Positions 31,860 through 42,994 of a stretch of DNA of 64,000 bases are shown here, one piece after another. Each line of letters starts with the position of its first letter. Position 1 is the stretch's first letter. A program made the translations under genes and the position numbers. The DNA comes from SCUB01 sp041918675 (lineage in GTDB: Bacteria; Pseudomonadota; Alphaproteobacteria; Rhizobiales; Xanthobacteraceae), in assembly GCA_041918675.1 (NCBI GenBank), contig JAYRVF010000005.1, positions 1 to 64,000 of the forward strand, written 5' to 3'. The notes below the pieces were generated by a model that searched no databases, had not been told where the DNA came from, and worked only from the letters and a program-made list of their open reading frames with translations.

Positions 31860-34800
31860 TCACTTCGCCAGCGCCGGCTCGGCGCTCGCGCGCCGCGTCG
31901 CCGCGGTGTTCGCGGACGCGCCGTCGGCGCCCGTCCATTTTCTGATCTCGATCATGCAGGAATTGGCCGCCGTGCCCGTCACCTTGGCCGCGATCGAACG
32001 CTTCGGCGTGAGCTGGTTGACGCAGCCGCCCCGATCGGGCGAATTGCCGGGCTCGCCGACCGGATCGTAAACGGCAGAGGATTCATAGGAGTGCACGACG
32101 CCGCGCGGCAGGCGCTCGGTCAGTTGCGCCGCGCAGATCACCGTGCCGCGATCGTTGTAGAGGGCGATGAGATCGCCCGCCTTAATGCCGCGCGCGGCCG
32201 CGTCCTCGCTGTTGACGCGCGCGACCCAATAGTAATAGCCGCCGACCAGAACGCGATGCTCCTTGATGTCGTTGACCGCGCTTTCCTTGCCGTCGGTGAG
32301 CGTGTGATAGCTGAAACGGTTGTGCGGCGAGATCAACTGCAGCGGATAGCGCTCCGCGAACTCCGTCCCCGGCCCTTCCCATGAGCGGGCATATTTGACG
32401 ATCGGCGGACGCTCGGGATCGTCGGCGTCGAAACGCTTGAGGCTCGAGCACTCGAATTCGAACTTGCCGGACCGCGTCTGCAACCCTTCGAGGAAATTCT
32501 CGGTGTAGTCGCCCGGCAGCGGATGCGGCTCGGGCACGTCCTTCTTGCGTCCCTCGTAGAACCAGCGCAGCGCCACCGGATCGCGATGCTTCTCGTCGAG
32601 CGGCGGCACGACGAAATAGCCGCGCTTGAGGAATTGCTTCCACGAAATATGCTTGGGCAGGTCGGAAGCGTCGAACATGCGCTTGACCCAGTCGAGCTCC
32701 GTCATGCCTTCGGAGAAATAGGCGGAAAGCCCGAGCCGCTTCGAAATCTCGGTGAAGATCTGAAAATCGGACTTCGATTCCCCGAGCGGCTCGATGCATT
32801 TGTGCTGCATCAGGATGACGCGGTGATTCATCTGGGTCTGGCCGTGCAGGGCGTAGCCGCCGGTGCCGCCGAATTCGGAGATGTCCCAGCGCTCCATCTG
32901 CGTGCAGGCCGGCAGGATGATGTCGGCGAATTTCGCCTCGCCCTCGAACCAGATCGACTGGTTGACGACGAATTCGAGCTTGTCGGTGCGATAGGCCTTC
33001 ACGTAACGATTGGAGTCGTTCATCGTGCCGATCGACGCGCCGCCGATCTTGTACCAGAACTTCACCGGCGAATGGCCGGGCGCGGGATAGGTGAACTTGC
33101 GGAACTGCCCCTCGATCGTCTTGCCGTCCCAGGGATAGCCTTCCGCCCTGCCCTCCAGAATGGCTTCCGGGATTTGCAGCCGCGGCACGCGCTGCGCCAC
33201 CGGATTGACCGTCAACAAATGCGGCATGCGCTGATACAGGCTGATCGAAAGCCCGGTGCCTTCGAGGTCGCCGGACAGGCCGCCGTCGGAGTAGCCGGGG
33301 AAATAGAAGTGCAGATCGATCGGCGTGCCCCATTGCATGTGGCCGTAATTGACGCCGGGCCGGCCCATGCCCTGCATGGCGTTGAGACAGGCGAGCGCGC
33401 GCGCCCACTGAATGCCGGTCGCCGAACGGCAGGCGCCGCCATGGCCGTTGCCCCAGCCGCCGGCGCCGAGATAGGTCTTGCGCGTGCCCCAGCGCCGCGC
33501 CAGCGCCCGCACCTCGCGCGCCGGAACGCCGGTCTCGCCCTCTTGCCATTCCGGCGTCTTCGCCACGCCGTCTTCCTTGCCGAGCACATAGTCCGCCCAT
33601 TTGTCGAAACCGACGGAGCGATCGGCGCAGAACTTCTTGTCGTAGAGGCCTTCCTTGATCCACACATAGGCGATCGCGAGCGCCATCGCCGTGTCGGTAC
33701 CCGGCTTCGGCGCGAGCCACTTGCCGCCGAGCAGCGCGGCCGAGTTGTTGTAATAGGGATCGATATGGACGACCTCGATGCCGAGCTCGTTCAGCCACAG
33801 CCGGCGGATGGTCCCCTCATGGGCGGCGTAGGAGCCCGACGTCGTCTCCGGATCGGCCGACCAGAACACGACCAGCTCGGCTTCCCGCATCAGGTCCTCG
33901 ACGCAGCTATAGGTCTCGGTTTGGCCGAGCCGCATGCTGTAGCCGTAGTGATGCATCGCGCCCCAGTACCAGCCTTCCCATGAATCCGGATTGTGCACGA
34001 CCTTGGTGTGGCCGATCATGTTGAAGAAGCGGAACGCGGCGGAGATGTAGTAGCCGATATTGCCCCAGGTGTGGTGCGAGCCGTGGTTCGCCATGATGGC
34101 GCCGTGCCCGTGCTCGCGTTTCACGCGCTTGATCTCGCCGGCGACGATGTCGAGCGCCTCCTCCCACGAAATCCGCTCGTAGCCGGAAACGCCGCGATTG
34201 GCGCAATTGCGCTCGCCGTTGGGGTCGAAGTCGACACGCTTCATCGGATAAAGCAGGCGGTCCGGCGAATACAGCGTTGACTTGTGCGCCATCGAGTGCG
34301 GCGCGAGCGTCGTCTTGCGCGGCGGCGTGAAGGTCTTGCCGCGCGCCTCGATCGTCCAGGACGGCGCGTCGTCGTCGGTCAGTTCGATCGGCGTGACGCG
34401 CACCACCTTGCCGTCCTTGACATAGACGAACATCGGTCCGCCATTGGTGTGGCTGACCAGACGCGTGGTGCCGTCGGCCATCTTGAGGCCGAATTCGAGG
34501 CCCTGCTGACGCATGATCATGATGGTTTGGGTGAACCACAGCGTCAGCTCGTCCGGCCCTTCCATCATCAGACGGAAATTCTTGATCGCCTCGATCTGTT
34601 CGAGCCAGTCGAACGGCGGCGTCAGCAGCGAGGCCGCCGTTCCGGCGTCGAGAAACTTGAGCGTGATGTCGGGCTTGGGATGAATGCCCTTGCGGGTGCG
34701 GACTTTGCCGTTTTCGAACACGTACCAGCGCCCGAGACTGTCGTCGGCGATCTTGATCTGGGCTACGAAATTCTTCTCCGCCAGCCGGCGTGCGAATTCG

Positions 34801-34880
34801 GGAAACCGCCGCGCCTGGATGCGCAGCGCCTGCGCCAGGCCAAACAGCAGCACCGATACCTTGATCGCGCTCACCGACAT
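31860..34880 (-). CDS. Transhydroxylase / resorcinol-hydroxylase-like molybdenum large subunit with N-terminal SCP2-like domain
   Basis: 1006 residues from ATG 34880 (GGGGG 5 nt upstream; ATG 34892 is an alternative). Residues ~1-130 resemble a sterol-carrier (SCP2-like) domain (RRFPEFARRLAEKNF, GRWYVFENGKVRTRKG, PDITLKFLDAGTA). Residues ~133-1006 align from memory end to end with the 875-residue Pelobacter transhydroxylase: NGGPMFVYVKDGKVVR, IEARGKTFTPPRKT, DPNGERN. Its active-site residues are kept: His269 (GSHHTWGN), Asp299 and Mo ligand Ser300 (HNPDSWEGW), Tyr530 (YFPGYSDGG). Like that enzyme it has no N-terminal Fe-S cluster. It should hydroxylate or transhydroxylate a di- or trihydroxybenzene. 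The SCP2-like fusion is not part of the characterised enzyme. Confidence 0.85.
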   Translation of the reverse strand: MSVSAIKVSVLLFGLAQALRIQARRFPEFARRLAEKNFVAQIKIADDSLGRWYVFENGKVRTRKGIHPKPDITLKFLDAGTAASLLTPPFDWLEQIEAIKNFRLMMEGPDELTLWFTQTIMIMRQQGLEFGLKMADGTTRLVSHTNGGPMFVYVKDGKVVRVTPIELTDDDAPSWTIEARGKTFTPPRKTTLAPHSMAHKSTLYSPDRLLYPMKRVDFDPNGERNCANRGVSGYERISWEEALDIVAGEIKRVKREHGHGAIMANHGSHHTWGNIGYYISAAFRFFNMIGHTKVVHNPDSWEGWYWGAMHHYGYSMRLGQTETYSCVEDLMREAELVVFWSADPETTSGSYAAHEGTIRRLWLNELGIEVVHIDPYYNNSAALLGGKWLAPKPGTDTAMALAIAYVWIKEGLYDKKFCADRSVGFDKWADYVLGKEDGVAKTPEWQEGETGVPAREVRALARRWGTRKTYLGAGGWGNGHGGACRSATGIQWARALACLNAMQGMGRPGVNYGHMQWGTPIDLHFYFPGYSDGGLSGDLEGTGLSISLYQRMPHLLTVNPVAQRVPRLQIPEAILEGRAEGYPWDGKTIEGQFRKFTYPAPGHSPVKFWYKIGGASIGTMNDSNRYVKAYRTDKLEFVVNQSIWFEGEAKFADIILPACTQMERWDISEFGGTGGYALHGQTQMNHRVILMQHKCIEPLGESKSDFQIFTEISKRLGLSAYFSEGMTELDWVKRMFDASDLPKHISWKQFLKRGYFVVPPLDEKHRDPVALRWFYEGRKKDVPEPHPLPGDYTENFLEGLQTRSGKFEFECSSLKRFDADDPERPPIVKYARSWEGPGTEFAERYPLQLISPHNRFSYHTLTDGKESAVNDIKEHRVLVGGYYYWVARVNSEDAAARGIKAGDLIALYNDRGTVICAAQLTERLPRGVVHSYESSAVYDPVGEPGNSPDRGGCVNQLTPKRSIAAKVTGTAANSCMIEIRKWTGADGASANTAATRRASAEPALAK

Positions 34881-35048
34881 CGCAACCCCCATTTCGACCG
34901 CGCCGCTCCAGCACGACGCCGACCGCCGCCGGCCAAAGCGGCCGCGCCATGTAAATCCTAGCGAATACAACGCGCGGCCAGTGATGCAATTCCGGCGCGA
35001 GGTGATCGGTTCGGGCGAACGCCCGCCCGCCTGGCCGTCAGTCACGCC

Positions 35049-35666
<618 letters not shown>

Positions 35667-35710
35667 TGAACGCCTCCTCGACGCGGCCCTCGTTCAAGCC
35701 GCGATTGCAA

Positions 35711-36490
35711 TCAGGTGCGAAACAGCCTGGTGTATTGGGTCTCGTGCCGCATGGTGGAAAGGTCGGCGCGAAGCGTCGCGCCGCCGATGTCGTCGAGGGT
35801 AGCCCCGCCCGCGCGCGCGGCCGTCGAGGCGATCCTCGGCCCGAGCGAGGCGAGCACCCGCAGGCTCGCGCTCTGCCCCAGCGGAATGAGCCGCGCGCCC
35901 GCCGAAATCCAGTTCGCCGTCAGCGCGTGCAGATAGGCATGGATCAGCGCGTCGCCGTCAACGCCATGGCCCGCGCCGGCGACGCCGACCGCGACCGGAT
36001 AGGCGACCGGGCCGTCCCACGCCCCGCTCAGCAAATCAAGCGCCGCGCATCTCCACGCCGCGCCGATCGCATCGAGAAAGGCGCGTCCCTGCATCGTCGT
36101 TTCCATATGCCGTTCGCGCGAGGGCGCGAGCGCCGCGGCAAGCTCGGCGATTTCGGCGAGGCGCGCGCGGTCTCGCGCTCGCGCGGCGCGATAGGCATGT
36201 CCAAGCAGAATGCCGTCGCCAAGCCCCGGACCTTTCGCGAGCATCAGCGCAAGCCACGCTTCGAGCGAGCCCGCGTCGCCGATGTCGCCGGCCTCGACCG
36301 CCCATTCGATGCCGCTCGAATAGGAAAACGACCCGACCGGGAACGACGGCGACAGCCATGTCATGAGGCGAAGCAGATCGGCGTGCGCGTGTCGCGGCGG
36401 CGCGGTCGCGGCGGCCGCCGCGTCCGTCTCCGGTCGCGAACGCCGAGCCGGACCAACGCGCCGCGATGAGTGGCTAATTGTTCGCGTCAT
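35711..36490 (-). CDS. ureF: Urease accessory protein UreF
   Basis: 259 residues from ATG 36490, overlapping the 3' end of ureE by 17 nt. All-helical UreF: LRLMTWLSPSFPVGSFSYSS is the family signature, followed by GIEWAVEAGDI, GDGILLGHAYRAA and a C-terminal ASLGPRIASTAARA. It gates UreG-bound nickel transfer in the UreD-UreF-UreG complex. The first ~35 residues are basic, low complexity and may not be structured; a start at MTWLSP is too short to keep helix 1. Confidence 0.93.
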   Translation of the reverse strand: MTRTISHSSRRVGPARRSRPETDAAAAATAPPRHAHADLLRLMTWLSPSFPVGSFSYSSGIEWAVEAGDIGDAGSLEAWLALMLAKGPGLGDGILLGHAYRAARARDRARLAEIAELAAALAPSRERHMETTMQGRAFLDAIGAAWRCAALDLLSGAWDGPVAYPVAVGVAGAGHGVDGDALIHAYLHALTANWISAGARLIPLGQSASLRVLASLGPRIASTAARAGGATLDDIGGATLRADLSTMRHETQYTRLFRT

Positions 36491-37097
36491 GCGGCGGCTC
36501 TCGGCCGGGGCCGGCAATCTCGTCACGCGCGTGACCGTGCCCGTGATGGCGATGATCATGGCGGCCGTGTTCGTGATGACCGTGATCATGATCGTGATCG
36601 TGATCGTGATCGTGGTGACCATGGTCGTGATGGCCGTGGCCATGCGTCGCCGCCGCGCCCGCTCCCGCGTAAGCGCCGCTCTCCGGATCGAACGGTGCCT
36701 CGATCTCGATGACGCGGCCGCCGAGCCCCTTCACCATGTCGGCGATCACGTGGTCGCGGCGGATGCGGATCCATTTCTCACCGATCTGCGCGGGCAGATG
36801 GCGGTTGCCGATATGCCATGCCAGCCGCGTGAGCTCGCGCGCGGCCACGCCGCGAACTTCCAGAAGCGGCTCGGGCGCGGCGATGACTTCGATCAGGCGG
36901 CCGTCCTCCAGCACCAGCGCGTCGCCGCCGTGCAGCACCGTCGCCGCCGCGAGATCGAGCAGGAAGCTCAGGCCCCGCGTCGCGACCATCGCCATGCGCC
37001 GGCGATGGCGGTCGTCATGGCCGAGCACGATCGTGTCGGCGGGCTCCTGGTGCCAGTCGCCGGCCGGCCGCACCGCGATCGCGCGTATCATGGTCAT
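36474..37097 (-). CDS. ureE: Urease nickel metallochaperone UreE with long His-rich tail
   Basis: 207 residues from ATG 37097 (an ATG two codons later is possible). Typical two-domain UreE: peptide-binding domain with RGLSFLLDLAAATVLHGGDAL and metal domain with RLAWHIGNRHLPAQI (the Ni-binding His in the GNRH motif). Residues ~152-190 are a run of alternating His, Asp and Gly that would bind several Ni ions, as in Klebsiella UreE but longer. The tail is encoded by a GTGATC-type repeat. Confidence 0.94.
   Translation of the reverse strand: MTMIRAIAVRPAGDWHQEPADTIVLGHDDRHRRRMAMVATRGLSFLLDLAAATVLHGGDALVLEDGRLIEVIAAPEPLLEVRGVAARELTRLAWHIGNRHLPAQIGEKWIRIRRDHVIADMVKGLGGRVIEIEAPFDPESGAYAGAGAAATHGHGHHDHGHHDHDHDHDHDHGHHEHGRHDHRHHGHGHARDEIAGPGREPPHDANN
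36571..36650 (-). repeat. GTGATC-type microsatellite encoding the UreE His/Asp tail
   Basis: Imperfect 6-bp repeats (GTGATC, GTGATG, GTGACC) read on the minus strand as His-Asp/His-Gly pairs. A second such tract encodes the His region of the CobW gene at 9255-9315, so the two metallochaperones gained metal-binding tails by the same repeat type. Confidence 0.7.
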
Positions 37098-37114
37098 CGA
37101 TTCCAACGCGCCGG

Positions 37115-38824
<1,710 letters not shown>

Positions 38825-38836
38825 GATCGCGCTCCC

Positions 38837-39142
38837 TTACAATTTGCCCATCAGATCGCCGCGAAAGCCGTAAACGACGCGCTTGCCGGCAAGCGCGACG
38901 AGCTGCACCTCGCGTGTCTGGCCCGGCTCGAAGCGCACCGCCGTGCCCGCCGCGATGTTCAGGCGCATGCCGCGCGCCTTCTTGCGGTCGAATTTGAGCG
39001 CCGGATTGGTCTCGAAGAAATGATAGTGCGAGCCGACCTGGATCGGCCGGTCGCCGGTGTTGGCGACAGCGAGCGTCACGGTCTTGCGGCCCTTATTGAG
39101 CTCGATCTCGCCATCCATGATGAACATTTCGCCGGGGATCAT
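38837..39142 (-). CDS. ureB: Urease beta subunit
   Basis: 101 residues from ATG 39142 (MIPGEMFIMDGEIELNKGR), the usual start and length. It has the conserved IQVGSHYHFFETNPAL and GMRLNIAAGTAVRFEPGQ. Structural subunit that packs against UreA and UreC. Confidence 0.97.
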   Translation of the reverse strand: MIPGEMFIMDGEIELNKGRKTVTLAVANTGDRPIQVGSHYHFFETNPALKFDRKKARGMRLNIAAGTAVRFEPGQTREVQLVALAGKRVVYGFRGDLMGKL

Positions 39143-39192
39143 GTCTCGTTCTCCAAAAGCCACCTTCGCCGCGCAGGGGAGAGATAGAACGT

Positions 39193-39495
39193 TCACCTGA
39201 TCGGCTCGTGAACTGTGACAAGCTTGGTGCCGTCCGGGAAGGTCGCCTCGACCTGCACGTCGTGGATCATCTCGGCGATGCCGTCCATCACCTGCGCGCG
39301 GGTGACGACGCGGGCGCCGGCCTCCATCAGTTCGGCGACGGTGCGGCCGTCGCGCGCGCCTTCGAGAATGAAGTCGGTGATCAACGCCACAGCCTCGGGG
39401 TGGTTGAGCTTGACGCCGCGCTCCAGCCGCTTCCGCGCCACGATCGCGGCCATCGCGATCAAGAGTTTGTCCTTTTCCCTCGGCGTAAGATGCAT
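39193..39495 (-). CDS. ureA: Urease gamma subunit
   Basis: 100 residues: MHLTPREKDKLLIAMAA, RGVKLNHPEAVALIT, and C-terminal VEATFPDGTKLVTVHEPI. Separate ureA and ureB genes are the proteobacterial arrangement. It starts 14 nt after ureD. Confidence 0.97.
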   Translation of the reverse strand: MHLTPREKDKLLIAMAAIVARKRLERGVKLNHPEAVALITDFILEGARDGRTVAELMEAGARVVTRAQVMDGIAEMIHDVQVEATFPDGTKLVTVHEPIR

Positions 39496-39509
39496 GAGAC
39501 GATTCCCGA

Positions 39510-40343
39510 TCAGTTGAGCCACAGGCGCGGCGCGCCGATGCCGGCGAGCGACAGCGCCGCCGCCATGTCCGCGCGCAACGTCATCGCCTCGCTTGCGCAA
39601 AAGCGGGCGAGCGCCATTCCGTTCCATGACGACACGCCGAATTCTCCGGCGTGGCGATCGCCGTCGCCGCGCATGCGCCGGGCGAATTCCTCGTCGGCCG
39701 GCGCGACCAGCATGGTGCCGAACGCGACGCGCCCTCCCCCGCCCGCCGGATGGGCGAGCAGGCCGGCGATGTCGTCCTCGAGCCGCGTCGAGTCGGCGAA
39801 GATCAGCCGGCCGCCGCGGCGCACCCGCCAGTGATCGATAAAGCGGCCGGCGGTCATCCGCTCACCATGCGCGCCGCGCCCGAACACGACGATCTCGCAC
39901 ATCACCAGGCTCGCCTCCTCGGCGAGGTCGACATCGAAGCGCCGGCGCACGCGCGCGCCGTCGAACAGGATCGTTTCCTGCGGCATCCAGCGCAGTCGCG
40001 CGTCCGCGTCCACCCGCAAGGCGACGTTGAGCACCGCGTCGTCGCCCTCGGAGCGGTAGATCTTTTCCGCCGCCGCGGTCGTCACCGTCACCGCCGCCCC
40101 GCGCTCGACCGCTACGGCGATGTCGAAGCAATCGCCGCCCGCGATGCCGCCCGCGGTGTTGATGAAGATCGCCGACAATTCGTCCGCCTCGGGCGTCGGA
40201 AACCTCACGCGCAGGGAGCCCGCCTCGTGAACCCGCGCGCGGCGCGACACCCCGCCCACGCGCGCGACTTCCACCCGCGCCGTGCCCCTGGCGCGATTGG
40301 CGGCGAAGATCGCGGCCTGTTCGTTTCGCGGAATTTGGCTCAT
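39510..40343 (-). CDS. ureD: Urease accessory protein UreD
   Basis: 277 residues. Beta-rich scaffold with INTAGGIAGGDCFDIAV, TTAAAEKIYRSEG, MPQETILFDGARVRR and ERMTAGRFIDHWRVRRGG. It docks on apo-urease and forms the nickel channel with UreF/UreG. It follows urtE by 48 nt, joining transporter and enzyme genes into one unit. Confidence 0.95.
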   Translation of the reverse strand: MSQIPRNEQAAIFAANRARGTARVEVARVGGVSRRARVHEAGSLRVRFPTPEADELSAIFINTAGGIAGGDCFDIAVAVERGAAVTVTTAAAEKIYRSEGDDAVLNVALRVDADARLRWMPQETILFDGARVRRRFDVDLAEEASLVMCEIVVFGRGAHGERMTAGRFIDHWRVRRGGRLIFADSTRLEDDIAGLLAHPAGGGGRVAFGTMLVAPADEEFARRMRGDGDRHAGEFGVSSWNGMALARFCASEAMTLRADMAAALSLAGIGAPRLWLN

Positions 40344-40391
40344 GCGGATTTCAACATCGGCGTGAACGCCGCCGCGCCGCCGGGAAATGCC

Positions 40392-41087
40392 CTAGAGTGC
40401 CATTGCCCGTCCCAGCGCCGCAACGTCGAGTGACTCCCGATCACAGGTGTAGGTGATCGCGCCCCGGTCCATCACGGCGAATTGGTCGCCGAGCTCGCAG
40501 GCGAAATCGAGATATTGCTCGACCAGGATAATCGCCATATTGCCGAGACTTCGCAAATAGGAAATCGACCGGCCGATGTCCTTGATGATCGACGGCTGGA
40601 TGCCCTCGGTCGGCTCGTCGAGCAGCAGCACGCGCGGGCGCATCACCAGCGCGCGGCCGATGGCGAGCTGTTGTTGCTGGCCGCCGGAAAGGTCGCCGCC
40701 CCTGCGATTGAGCATCGTTTCCAGCACCGGAAACAGCGAGAACACGTCGTCGGGAATGTCGCGGTCCTTGCGCCGGAGCGGCGCGAAGCCGGTCTTGAGG
40801 TTTTCCGCGACGGTCAGCAGGGGAAAGATTTCGCGCCCCTGCGGCACGTAGCCGACGCCGCGGCGCGCCCGTTCGAACGGCTTGAGACGGGAGATGTCCT
40901 CGCCGCCGAGCACCACGGCACCCTTCGAGATCGGCTGCTGGCCGACCAGCGCGCGCAGCAGGCTGGTCTTGCCGACACCGTTGCGGCCGAGCACGCAGGT
41001 CACCTTCCCCGTCTCCGCCACCAGCGAAACTCCGCGCAGCGCCTGCGCCGCGCCGTAATGGAGGTCGATCGCGTTGACTTCGAGCAT
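40392..41087 (-). CDS. urtE: Urea ABC transporter ATP-binding protein UrtE
   Basis: 231 residues, LivF-like. Walker A GRNGVGKTSLLRAL, Q-loop GYVPQGREIFPLLT, signature LSGGQQQQLAIGRAL, Walker B VLLLDEPTEGIQPSI and H-loop VEQYLD. The GRNGVGKT form and TEGIQPSII are typical of UrtE. With UrtD it energises urea uptake. Separated from urtD by 3 nt. Confidence 0.95.
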   Translation of the reverse strand: MLEVNAIDLHYGAAQALRGVSLVAETGKVTCVLGRNGVGKTSLLRALVGQQPISKGAVVLGGEDISRLKPFERARRGVGYVPQGREIFPLLTVAENLKTGFAPLRRKDRDIPDDVFSLFPVLETMLNRRGGDLSGGQQQQLAIGRALVMRPRVLLLDEPTEGIQPSIIKDIGRSISYLRSLGNMAIILVEQYLDFACELGDQFAVMDRGAITYTCDRESLDVAALGRAMAL

Positions 41088-41090
41088 GGC

Positions 41091-41852
41091 TCAGCGTCCC
41101 AGATAGACTTCGATAACGCGGGCGTTGGCGGAGACCTGATCGATCGATCCTTCCGCCAGCACGGAGCCTTCGTGCAGCACCGTGACGCGCACGCCGAGCT
41201 CGCGCACGAACGCCATGTCGTGCTCGACCACGATGACGGTCTTGTCGCGGTTGATCTCCTTGAGCAGTTCCGCGGTCTGGTGCGTCTCCACGTCGGTCAT
41301 GCCCGCGACCGGCTCGTCGACCAGGAGAAGCTTGGGGTCCTGGGCCAGCAGCATGCCGATTTCAAGCCATTGCTTCTGGCCGTGCGACAGGCTTCCGGCG
41401 AGGCGGTCGCGCGCCTCGCCGAGACGGATGATCGAGAGCACCTGGTCGATGCGCGCGGCCTCCTCCTTGCCCTGCGTCCAGAACAGCGTTCCGCGCACGC
41501 GCCGGTCGGCTTTCAGCGCCAGCAGGAGGTTGTCTTCCACCGTCTGCCCCTCGAACACGGTCGGCTTCTGGAACTTGCGGCCGATGCCGAGCTTGGCGAT
41601 TTCCGCCTCGTCCAGCCGGATCAGGTCGGTGCCGCCGTCGAACACGACCTCGCCTTCGTCGGGACGGGTCTTGCCGGTGATGACGTCCATCATCGTCGTC
41701 TTGCCGGCTCCGTTGGGGCCGATGATCGCCCGCATCTCGCCGGGCTCGATGGTGAGCGAAAGGGCGTTCAACGCGCGAAAGCCGTCGAACGACACGCTGA
41801 CGCCGTCGAGATAGAGCATGGCCGAGGTTTCGCGCGTCTCCATCATCGTCAC
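41091..41852 (-). CDS. urtD: Urea ABC transporter ATP-binding protein UrtD
   Basis: 253 residues if translation starts at GTG 41852, which overlaps the urtC stop as GTGA; ATG 41846 is two codons in. LivG-like ATPase: Walker A GPNGAGKTTMMDVITG, GRKFQKPTVFEGQTVEDN, signature LSHGQKQWLEIGMLL, Walker B LLLVDEPVAGMTDVET. LSHGQKQWLEIG is diagnostic for UrtD. Confidence 0.95.
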   Translation of the reverse strand: MTMMETRETSAMLYLDGVSVSFDGFRALNALSLTIEPGEMRAIIGPNGAGKTTMMDVITGKTRPDEGEVVFDGGTDLIRLDEAEIAKLGIGRKFQKPTVFEGQTVEDNLLLALKADRRVRGTLFWTQGKEEAARIDQVLSIIRLGEARDRLAGSLSHGQKQWLEIGMLLAQDPKLLLVDEPVAGMTDVETHQTAELLKEINRDKTVIVVEHDMAFVRELGVRVTVLHEGSVLAEGSIDQVSANARVIEVYLGR

Positions 41853-42994
41853 TCCGCCGCGACCGCGTCGCCGGCCGCGTTGCCGGCGGCGCGGCGTTCC
41901 CGATATTTCTCGCGCCAATGCCGCAGCGAGCCGACGATGCCGCGCGGCATCAGCAAGGTGACGCCGACGAACAGGCCGCCGAGCATGAACAGCCAATACG
42001 GCGCCAGCACGCCGGAGGTGAAGTAGGTCTTGGCGTAATTGACCACCACCGCTCCGAGCGCGGCGCCGGTCAGCGTGCCCCGCCCCCCGACCGCGACCCA
42101 GATCACCGCCTCGATCGAGTTGGCCGGGGCGAACTCGCTCGGATTGATGATGCCGACCTGCGGCACGTAGAGCGCGCCGGCGATGCCCGCCATGCACGCC
42201 GACAGGGTGAAGACGAGCAGCTTGTAGTGCTCGACGCGGTAGCCGAGGAAGCGCGTGCGCGTCTCCGCGTCGCGCACCGCGATCAGTACCTTGCCGAATT
42301 TCGAGCGCACGATCGCGAGGCAGACGAGGAAGCCGCCGATCAGCGCCAGGCACGACAGCGCGAACAGCGCCGCCCGCGTTCCCGGCGCCTGCACGCTGAA
42401 GCCGAGAATGTCCTTGAAATCGGTCAGGCCGTTGTTGCCGCCGAACCCGAAATTATTGCGGAAGAAGCCAAGCATCAGCGCGAAGGTCATCGCCTGACTG
42501 ATGATCGAGAAGTAGACGCCGGTGACGCGGCTGCGGAACGCGAGCCAGCCGAAGGCGAAGGCGAGAAGCCCCGGCACCGCGACCACCATCAGCATCGCGA
42601 ACCAGAACATGTCGAAGCCGTGCCAATACCACGGCAGTTCCTTCCAGTTCAGGAACACCATGAAGTCCGGCAGGGTCGGATTGGCGTACACGCCGCGATT
42701 GCCGATCTGGCGCATCAGATACATGCCCATGGCATAGCCGCCGAGCGCGAAGAACGCGCCGTGGCCGAGCGAGAGAATGCCGCAATAGCCCCAGATCAGG
42801 TCGATCGACAGCGCGAGCAGCGCGTAGCACACATATTTGCCGAACAGCGCGACCAGATAGGTCGGCACGTGCAGCGGCGAGGATTCCGGCGTCAGCAGAT
42901 TGAGCAGTGGAACCAGCACGCCCACCGCCGCGACCACGGCGAGAAAGATCGTCGAGCCGCGATCGAGCGCGCGAATGACGGCGAACGGCCTCAT
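41849..42994 (-). CDS. urtC: Urea ABC transporter permease UrtC
   Basis: 381 residues, about ten TM helices, LivM-like: ALSIDLIWGYCGILSLGHGAF, FRSRVTGVYFSIISQAMTFA, NNGLTDFKDILGF, and GGRGTLTGAALGAVVVNYAK. Forms the membrane channel with UrtB. ATG at 42994 overlaps the urtB stop by 4 nt. Confidence 0.95.
   Translation of the reverse strand: MRPFAVIRALDRGSTIFLAVVAAVGVLVPLLNLLTPESSPLHVPTYLVALFGKYVCYALLALSIDLIWGYCGILSLGHGAFFALGGYAMGMYLMRQIGNRGVYANPTLPDFMVFLNWKELPWYWHGFDMFWFAMLMVVAVPGLLAFAFGWLAFRSRVTGVYFSIISQAMTFALMLGFFRNNFGFGGNNGLTDFKDILGFSVQAPGTRAALFALSCLALIGGFLVCLAIVRSKFGKVLIAVRDAETRTRFLGYRVEHYKLLVFTLSACMAGIAGALYVPQVGIINPSEFAPANSIEAVIWVAVGGRGTLTGAALGAVVVNYAKTYFTSGVLAPYWLFMLGGLFVGVTLLMPRGIVGSLRHWREKYRERRAAGNAAGDAVAAE

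Noticed and set aside
31860..34880. Large subunit as a formate dehydrogenase or nitrate reductase
   Set aside because: No N-terminal cluster Cys, Ser at the Mo-ligand position in an HNPDS motif, and transhydroxylase-type active-site residues.
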